From Akkermansia sp. (GTDB taxonomy: Bacteria; Verrucomicrobiota; Verrucomicrobiia; Verrucomicrobiales; Akkermansiaceae): a stretch of DNA of 46,471 nucleotides. Position 1 is the stretch's first letter. Each line of letters begins with the position of its first letter. A model generated the notes under the pieces. The model was given only the letters and a program-made list of their open reading frames with translations, had not been told where the DNA came from and ran no database searches. The position numbers and the translations under genes are program-made. Positions 41,267-46,471 of the stretch are shown here, in pieces. The DNA lies in assembly GCA_017937215.1 (NCBI GenBank), contig JAGBDZ010000026.1, positions 1 through 46,471 on the forward strand. Direction: 5' to 3'.

Positions 41267-42337
41267 ATGATTCAAATCAAACACCTTCAGAAGAGTTTCG
41301 ATAACCTGGATGTTCTGCGCGATGTGAACCTGAACATCAAACAGGGCGAAGTCATCTCCATCATCGGTCCCTCCGGCACCGGCAAGAGCACTTTCCTGCG
41401 CTGCCTCAACCTGCTGGAGCAGCCTACCGGCGGCAGCATCGTCATCGATGGCGAGGAGGTACTCAACGGCAAGATAAACGCCTCTAAGCTGCGCCAGAAA
41501 ATGGGCATGGTGTTCCAGTCCTTCAACTTGTTCAACCACCTTTCCGTGCTGGACAACGTGTGCATCGGCCCGGTGAAACTGCTGGGCAAGAGCCGCAAAG
41601 AAGCAGAAGCCAAGGCCATGGTACTGCTGAAGCTGGTAGGCATGGCAGAAAAAGCCCATTCCATGCCCGACGATCTTTCCGGCGGTCAGAAACAGCGCGC
41701 AGCCATTGCCCGCTGTCTCTCCATGGACCCGGAAATCATTCTCTTCGATGAACCCACCTCCGCCCTGGACCCCACCATGGTAAGCGAGGTACTCTCCGTC
41801 ATCCGCGCCCTGGCTCGCCAGGGAATGACCATGGCCATTGTGACACACGAAATGAACTTCGCCCGCGATGTGAGCACGCGTGTCGTGTACATGGACGAAG
41901 GCATCATCTACGAAGAAGGCACACCGGAAGAGATTTTCGAGCACCCGAAGCGCGAACGCACCCGTGTCTTCGTGAACCGCATCCGCGATTTCCACTTCGA
42001 ATTCCACAGCCCGGACTACGACCGATTCCTGCTCAAATCCGAGTGGCAGGCCTACTGCAACAAGTACTTCCTGACCCGCGAGAGCATGCGCAAGGCGCAG
42101 CTTATCGGCAATGCACTGTTCCGCCACATGCCGCTGGAAAAAGGCACGCTCGACTTCTACTTCCGCTACTCGGAGCAGACCCGCGAGATGAGCATGGAAG
42201 TGCTGCTCCCCATCGGTGCAGAACCGATTGAGCTGGAATCTAATCGAGTGCTCAACGAACTCTGCTCCAGCGTGGAATTCAACCACGAGGCAGACCGCGT
42301 GAAATACCGCCTGCGCATGAAGCACAAGAACCGCTGA
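41267..42337 (+). CDS. Amino-acid ABC transporter ATP-binding protein with C-terminal extension
   Basis: GlnQ/HisP-type ATPase of 356 residues. Walker A is GPSGTGKST (34-42), the Q-loop is VFQSFNLF, the signature LSGGQKQR starts at Leu137, and Walker B is [12 protein letters not shown], followed by the switch His in VTHEM. Typical members end near residue 245; this one has about 110 further residues ([11 protein letters not shown] onward) with no domain I can name. The extension might regulate transport in response to a bound ligand; this is conjecture. It forms an operon with the fused binding-permease gene. A terminator follows. Confidence 0.88.
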   Translation: MIQIKHLQKSFDNLDVLRDVNLNIKQGEVISIIGPSGTGKSTFLRCLNLLEQPTGGSIVIDGEEVLNGKINASKLRQKMGMVFQSFNLFNHLSVLDNVCIGPVKLLGKSRKEAEAKAMVLLKLVGMAEKAHSMPDDLSGGQKQRAAIARCLSMDPEIILFDEPTSALDPTMVSEVLSVIRALARQGMTMAIVTHEMNFARDVSTRVVYMDEGIIYEEGTPEEIFEHPKRERTRVFVNRIRDFHFEFHSPDYDRFLLKSEWQAYCNKYFLTRESMRKAQLIGNALFRHMPLEKGTLDFYFRYSEQTREMSMEVLLPIGAEPIELESNRVLNELCSSVEFNHEADRVKYRLRMKHKNR

Positions 42338-42365
42338 TTTTCATCATTATCTCTCTTTTTATCTC

Positions 42366-42401
42366 CACACCGGACAGCTAAGGCTTTCCGGTGTGCTTTT
42401 T
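42366..42401 (+). terminator. Terminator after the ABC transporter operon
   Basis: CACACCGGA/TCCGGTGTG stem (42366-42395) followed by CTTTTTATT. Confidence 0.85.
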
Positions 42402-42447
42402 ATTCTTTATCCGTGTAAATCAGTTGGAAAAAGGTGGCAGAATCGGC

Positions 42448-42476
42448 TTGCCAAAGCGGGCGTTCTCATGTATAAT
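42448..42476 (+). promoter_or_regulatory. purM-purF promoter
   Basis: TTGCCA (42448-42453) and a perfect TATAAT (42471-42476) are 17 bases apart; predicted start near 42483, about 11 bases before the first ATG. No PurR-like operator was recognised. Confidence 0.65.
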
Positions 42477-42493
42477 GCGCGCGCATTCGAGCG

Positions 42494-43507
42494 ATGCATC
42501 AAGCTATTATGTCCGGCAATCTCACATACAAGCAGTCCGGCGTCGACACTATTGAGGCGCAGTCTTTTGTTTCAGATATCAGCGCGCACGTGAAGCGCAC
42601 GCAGAAAAACCGCAAGCTCTGCAATGCTTTCGGTCTTTTCGCAGCAGCCTATGACCTGTCTTCCTACAAGGAACCGGTTATCGTGACCGGCACCGACGGC
42701 GTGGGTACCAAGACGGAGATTCTCTTCGATATGGATATGCTCGAAACCGCCGGCAAGGACCTGGTGGCCATGAACGTGAACGACCTTCTCACCACCGGTG
42801 GTGACCCCGTCATGTTCCTTGACTATCTCGGCATCTCCAACCTGGAAGTAGAGCGACCCCGCATCACCCGCCTGGTGGCCGGCATGTGCGATTACCTGGA
42901 AAGCTGCAACTGCATCCTCGCCGGTGGCGAGACCGCAGAAATGCCCGGCGTAGTGCCCGAGGGTCTCGTGGAGCTGGCTGGTTTCAGCATCGGCTGCGTG
43001 GAAAAGAGCGAAATGATTGACCCCTCCCAGGTGGCCGTGGGCGATGTGCTCATCGGCTACCCCAGCGATGGTTTCCATGCCAACGGCTGGAGCCTGGTGC
43101 GCCGCGTGCTGGCACAAAACCCTGACCTGCTCACCAAGGATGAGCTGCGCGAGCTGCTTGCCCCGACCCGCCTTTACCACGACGTGGTGTACGACATGCG
43201 CAAGCTCGGCATCACTCCCAAGGCCTACGCCCACATCACCGGCGGCGGTCTGCCCGAGAACCTGGAACGCTTCCTTGGCGAGAAGGGCGCCGACCTCGAA
43301 ATTCCCTACTGGGACAACGAGCCCGCCCAGAAGGTGCTGCAGTTCGTGGATGCGGAAGACCGCTTCCACACCTTCAACATGGGTATCGGCTGGGTGGCCA
43401 TCGTCTCCCCCGACCAGGTTGAGCAGGCCCTCACGGCCGGCCCCGGCGGCACGGTCATCGGCACCATGCGCGAAGGCAAGGGCATCAAGGTAAGCGTTCG
43501 CAAGTAA
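42494..43507 (+). CDS. purM: Phosphoribosylformylglycinamidine cyclo-ligase (AIR synthetase)
   Basis: ATP-dependent ring closure forming AIR in purine synthesis. The 337-residue protein has the family landmarks YKQSGVD at the start, TGTDGVGTKTEIL (nucleotide and substrate loop), AMNVNDLLTTGGDP, LAGGETAEMPG and HITGGGLPENL. All key residues look intact. Met at 42509 (MSGNLTYKQSGVD) is an equally good start and nearer to the usual length. It is 25 bases upstream of the purF-like gene and shares its promoter, pairing the PRPP-committing step with AIR synthesis. Confidence 0.95.
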   Translation: MHQAIMSGNLTYKQSGVDTIEAQSFVSDISAHVKRTQKNRKLCNAFGLFAAAYDLSSYKEPVIVTGTDGVGTKTEILFDMDMLETAGKDLVAMNVNDLLTTGGDPVMFLDYLGISNLEVERPRITRLVAGMCDYLESCNCILAGGETAEMPGVVPEGLVELAGFSIGCVEKSEMIDPSQVAVGDVLIGYPSDGFHANGWSLVRRVLAQNPDLLTKDELRELLAPTRLYHDVVYDMRKLGITPKAYAHITGGGLPENLERFLGEKGADLEIPYWDNEPAQKVLQFVDAEDRFHTFNMGIGWVAIVSPDQVEQALTAGPGGTVIGTMREGKGIKVSVRK

Positions 43508-43532
43508 ATCAATCTCTCACCCCCTCCTCTAT

Positions 43533-45431
43533 ATGTCCGCAGCTATCCGCCTGCTCAAACCGCTTTCCTACTTCGAGGAAAAGTACGGGAATCCGGAGTG
43601 GGCTTTCAACAAGCTGTTTCTCCTCATGGAAAAGCAGCGCAACCGCGGCCAGGACGGCGCCGGGTTCGGCAGCATCAAGCTGAACATGCCTCTGGGCGAG
43701 CCCTATATCTTCCGCTCCCGTGCGGTGGGGGGCTCTGCCCTCACGGACATCTTCACGGCCCAGCAGCGCAACCTGCGCCGCATGCGCAAGGAAGGCACCA
43801 TCAACGGCACAGATGCCATCACCTTCAAGAAGAACTTCAACTTCGGCGGTGAGGTACTCATGGGGCACATGCTCTACGGCAGCAGTGGCGTGCAGTATGA
43901 AGAAGGCAACTGCCACCCCTTCCTGCGCCGTTCCAACTGGCCCACACGCACCCTGATGCTCCAGGGCGATTTCTCCATGACCAACGTGGAGGAACTGCAC
44001 GAGAAGCTCATGGCACGCGGCCAGCACCCGGTGTTCGACAATAACACCCAGGCCATTCTGGAAGAAGTGGGCTACCACCTCGATGAAGCCCACACCGATA
44101 TGTACCGCGAACTTCGCAAGAAGAACGTGGACGGCCGCGAAATTCCCCAGATTATTTCTGCGGAGCTCAACCTCTTCGATGTCATCGGCAATGCCAGCAA
44201 GGATTGGGACGGCGGCTACGTCATCATGGGTGCCGTAGGCAACGGCGACTTCTTCTGCCTGCGCGACCCGCACGGCATCCGCCACTGCTACTACATCCTG
44301 ACGGATGAATACCTGGCCATTGCCAGTGAGCGGGCTCCGCTCATGAGCGTGATGGAGGTCGATGCAGACGAAGTGCATGAACTGGGAGCTGCCAATATGG
44401 TGCTGGTCAAGGCAGATGGTCAGGTGACCATCAAGGAATACACCACCCCGGGTAAGTTCACCCCGTGCTGTTTCGAGGATATCTACACCTCCCGCGGAAA
44501 TGACCCCGTCATCTACCGCGAGCGCAAGGCCCTGGGCGCCAATCTTACGGAAAAAGTGGTGGCCAGCCTCGACAAGAGCGACTTCTCCAAGGCTGCTATC
44601 ACATTCATTCCCAACACGGCCGAGGTTTCCTACTACGGTCTGCTGGAAGGGCTGCGCGCCTACCGCCGCAACAAAGTGACCCAGGCCATGCTCGAAGCCT
44701 TCCGCAACGGCACCATGAGCGAAGAACTCATCAACGAGCTCATCCTCCGCCGCTGGCCCCGCGCAGAAAAGATTGCACACAAGGATATCAAGCTCCGCAC
44801 CTTCATCTCTGAAGCCAGCAGCCGCAAGCAGATGGCCTCTATGGTGTACGACCTGACCTACGGCGCCGTAGGTCAGGACGAAGTGCTCGTCGCAATCGAC
44901 GACTCCATCGTACGCGGCACCACGCTCAAGATGAGTCTGCTGCGTCTGCTTTCCCGCACCAAGGCTCGCAAGATTGTCATCGTTTCCTCTGCTCCGCAGG
45001 TGCGCTATCCGGATTTCTACGGCATCGACATGTGCGAGATGGGGCAGTTCGTGGCGTTCCTGGCAGCCATCAACCTGCTGAACCGCAAGGGGCTCTCCAA
45101 CATCATCACCGATGTGTACAACGAATGCCGCTACCAGCTCACACAGCCGGCAGAGAAACGCACCAACCCCGTGCGCCGCATCTACAACGCCCTCACGCCC
45201 GATGAGATTACGGCGGAAATCTCCCGCATGGTCACGCCGGAAGACTCACCCTGTGAGATTCAGTGCATTTTCCAGACACTGGAAGGACTGCACGATGCCA
45301 TCGAAGCCCCCTGCGGCGACTGGTACTTCAGCGGTCACTATCCGACCCCCGGTGGCTACACCCTCATCAACAAGACCTATATCGAATGGTACGAAAAGAC
45401 TCACGGTGTCGTGGGTGAGTTCGTGCTGTAA
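43533..45431 (+). CDS. purF: Amidophosphoribosyltransferase-like protein (long form) with degenerate glutaminase domain
   Basis: A 632-residue PurF relative of the long Bacteroidota type. The phosphoribosyltransferase site is intact: the PRPP loop AIDDSIVRGTT (D456 to T464) and FIPNTAEVSYYG. The N-terminal Ntn-glutaminase domain is recognisable (EKQRNRGQDGAG) but lacks key residues. There is no Cys at the N-terminus (the chain begins MSAAIRLLKPL, and no upstream codon supplies one). The glutamine-binding GHxRY is GHMLY (Leu114), and the Asp of the later substrate motif seems to be Asn170. It could use free ammonia. A canonical purF elsewhere is possible. It follows purM by 25 bases. Confidence 0.88.
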   Translation: MSAAIRLLKPLSYFEEKYGNPEWAFNKLFLLMEKQRNRGQDGAGFGSIKLNMPLGEPYIFRSRAVGGSALTDIFTAQQRNLRRMRKEGTINGTDAITFKKNFNFGGEVLMGHMLYGSSGVQYEEGNCHPFLRRSNWPTRTLMLQGDFSMTNVEELHEKLMARGQHPVFDNNTQAILEEVGYHLDEAHTDMYRELRKKNVDGREIPQIISAELNLFDVIGNASKDWDGGYVIMGAVGNGDFFCLRDPHGIRHCYYILTDEYLAIASERAPLMSVMEVDADEVHELGAANMVLVKADGQVTIKEYTTPGKFTPCCFEDIYTSRGNDPVIYRERKALGANLTEKVVASLDKSDFSKAAITFIPNTAEVSYYGLLEGLRAYRRNKVTQAMLEAFRNGTMSEELINELILRRWPRAEKIAHKDIKLRTFISEASSRKQMASMVYDLTYGAVGQDEVLVAIDDSIVRGTTLKMSLLRLLSRTKARKIVIVSSAPQVRYPDFYGIDMCEMGQFVAFLAAINLLNRKGLSNIITDVYNECRYQLTQPAEKRTNPVRRIYNALTPDEITAEISRMVTPEDSPCEIQCIFQTLEGLHDAIEAPCGDWYFSGHYPTPGGYTLINKTYIEWYEKTHGVVGEFVL

Positions 45432-45439
45432 GATTCTCC

Positions 45440-45475
45440 GCACTCGCGGGGATGAGCCACTCATCCCCGCGGTGC
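45440..45475. other. Very stable hairpin between the purF-like and sigma factor genes
   Basis: A perfect 12-base-pair stem, CGCGGGGATGAG-CCA-CTCATCCCCGCG (45445-45471), is extended by GCAC/GTGC with one bulged base. There is no T tract, so it is not a standard terminator; it may stabilise or separate the two transcripts. The left half, from 45432, resembles a type I-E CRISPR repeat, but only one copy exists. Confidence 0.7.
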
Positions 45476-45508
45476 AAACTACCCCAACCCACCCTATGCC
45501 CCACCACC

Positions 45509-46111
45509 ATGAAAGAAGCCCCCAGAGAATCATACGCAGATAAACCGGACGAGGAGCTCGTCAAGAGCACCCTGTCCGGCCACACCCGTGCGTATGATGA
45601 GCTTATCCGCCGCCACAGTCGCAAATTGAACGCAATGCTGGTGCAGATGCTCAACAGCGAGGCCGATGCCTACGACGTAGCCCAGGAATCATTTCTGAAA
45701 GCTTTTCATTCCCTGCGCTACTTCAAGGGAAACAGCTCCTTCTATACCTGGCTCTACACCATTGCCCTGAATAACGCCCGCAACCTGATGCGCAAACGCA
45801 AGCGCGAGCGCAGCTACAGTGTGGACGACGACGAAAAGGGGAATCCCCTGGAGAAGGATTCTGAACTGGCCGACACCAATCTGGAATCAGACCCCATCCG
45901 CAAAGCCCAGATGAAAGACCTGCGCGGTAAACTGGCACGTGCCATTGCCCAGCTCTCCCCTGCCCACCAGGAAGTCGTGAACCTCTGCGACATCCAGGGG
46001 CTTTCCTACCCGGAAATTGCCAGACTGACCAATATCTCGGAAGGCACCCTGCGCTCCCGACTGCACTATGCACACCGTCTGCTCCAGGGCTATCTGGCAG
46101 ACGAAATATAA
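45509..46111 (+). CDS. ECF-type RNA polymerase sigma factor
   Basis: A 200-residue sigma-70 family protein with the two ECF regions. Region 2 is YDELIRRHSRKLNAML to FLKAFHSLRYFKGNSSFYTWLYTIALNNARNLMRK, with the DVAQESFLKAF segment that contacts core polymerase. Region 4 is LSPAHQEVVNLCDIQGLSYPEIARLTNISEGTLRSRL, with its helix-turn-helix. The start at 45509 follows an A/C-rich leader; an in-frame Met at 45452 falls inside the hairpin and is unlikely. No anti-sigma gene is visible before the window ends. The linker contains an acidic run, DDDEKGNPLEKDSE. Confidence 0.92.
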   Translation: MKEAPRESYADKPDEELVKSTLSGHTRAYDELIRRHSRKLNAMLVQMLNSEADAYDVAQESFLKAFHSLRYFKGNSSFYTWLYTIALNNARNLMRKRKRERSYSVDDDEKGNPLEKDSELADTNLESDPIRKAQMKDLRGKLARAIAQLSPAHQEVVNLCDIQGLSYPEIARLTNISEGTLRSRLHYAHRLLQGYLADEI

Positions 46112-46152
46112 ATCATTACGCGTTGGAACAATTAGCCGGCTCCTGGATTTCC

Positions 46153-46471
46153 TGCAGTCGGCGGACGGTACGTCCGCGGAATTTTGAGCCCCGTCCACCG
46201 GCGGGGCTATTGTACTACCGCCCCACCGGTGGACGGGGCTCAGAATTCCGTTCGCCTACGGCTCACCAACTGCTCGATAAATGGGGACTTCTAAAAACTC
46301 CAAACTAATCAACAAATTGGAATTTGTCGGGCTGCAAGCCCGAGGAATTTAGAGCCCGGCAGGGCGACATATCCATAGCGAGCAATCGTGCTTTGTGTCA
46401 TACAAAATTGTGCAAATTTTGAAACCATAAGTCTTGAGCTCCCGGAATCTGATTTTCTGGGAGCTGAACAT
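46153..46471. repeat. Composite palindromic repeats at the right edge
   Basis: The gene-free end contains GGCGGACGGTACGTCCGC (a 7-base palindrome) followed by a 23-base inverted repeat with one mismatch (46179-46201 with 46226-46248, starting GAATTTTGAGCC). At 46311 a new element begins with AAATTGGAATTTGTCGGGC and GGAATTTAGAGCCC, the same ends as the elements near 1 and 14118. An AGCTCCC/GGGAGCT hairpin lies at about 46438-46466. No gene is supported here. Confidence 0.7.

Noticed and set aside
41240..42325. A 361-codon minus-strand frame opposite the ABC ATPase
   Set aside because: The plus strand has Walker A, Walker B and signature motifs; the reverse frame has none.
43509..44780. A 423-codon minus-strand frame opposite the purF-like gene
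   Set aside because: Shadow frame produced by GC-rich codon bias; the plus-strand gene has clear PRPP motifs and operon context.
45432..45475. Possible CRISPR array (type I-E-like repeat)
   Set aside because: Only one repeat-like copy, no spacers and no cas genes; the hairpin explains the pattern.
46123..46308. A 61-codon frame in the right intergenic repeat
   Set aside because: Same reason: it spans a 23-base inverted repeat and has no initiation signal.

Overview
The window looks like a chromosomal segment of a Gram-negative, largely anaerobic bacterium, most plausibly from the Verrucomicrobiota/PVC group (Akkermansia-like). This is inference: there is no rRNA or tRNA here to place it. 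Supporting signs are lipid A genes (lpxD, lpxK, an ArnT-like transferase and an OmpH/Skp chaperone), an oxygen-sensitive class III ribonucleotide reductase, a GT4/GH57 glycogen-type pair, a long Bacteroidota-type amidophosphoribosyltransferase and a PUR-domain protein. Start codons are usually preceded by A/C-rich leaders, or by almost no leader, without Shine-Dalgarno sequences. Promoters nevertheless read as sigma70-type TTGACA-N17-TATAAT rather than the Bacteroidota -33/-7 type. Intergenic regions hold large nested palindromic repeats.

Layout. 1-340: part of a composite palindromic repeat. 375-4525 (minus): nrdD, a separate small glycyl-radical subunit, nrdG, a lipoprotein and a thermonuclease, with tandem NrdR boxes upstream. 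4903-7126 (minus): argF, sufE and a SAM methyltransferase with overlapping ends. 7269-8363 (minus): a Fic gene split by an in-frame stop. 8494-13983 (plus): threonine dehydrogenase, NhaC antiporter, PUR protein, and the glycosyltransferase/GH57 pair. 14118-14460: a complete composite palindrome. 14619-16576: a CysJ-like reductase converging on a peroxiredoxin. 16708-23674 (plus): membrane acyltransferase, purE, pyrB with a degenerate pyrC, and an ELM1-like protein with two paralogous glycosyltransferases. 23740-27603: a beta-CASP hydrolase converging on an orphan phage-tail-like protein. 27693-31983: a redox-Cys protein, nadE, a MerR regulator with a tiny membrane protein, and an Old Yellow Enzyme. 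32148-38837: envelope genes and asnS. 38929-42337: a second redox-Cys protein, a candidate structured RNA and an amino-acid ABC transporter. 42494-46111: purM, purF-like and an ECF sigma factor. 46153-46471: more composite repeats.

The most striking theme is catalytic-residue loss in otherwise intact genes. NadE keeps its synthetase site, but its glutaminase nucleophile Cys is Gly. The PurF-like protein keeps its PRPP site but lacks the N-terminal Cys and other glutaminase residues. Together they suggest use of free ammonia for NAD and possibly purine synthesis. A PyrC-like protein, a GH57 protein, a GT4 paralogue and an OYE also lack expected key residues. Other points of interest are the split class III RNR, the Fic stop codon, a palindrome shared by the nrdD and peroxiredoxin promoters, and the unidentified RNA at about 39465-39570. 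All homology statements come from reading motifs by eye; no database search was run.
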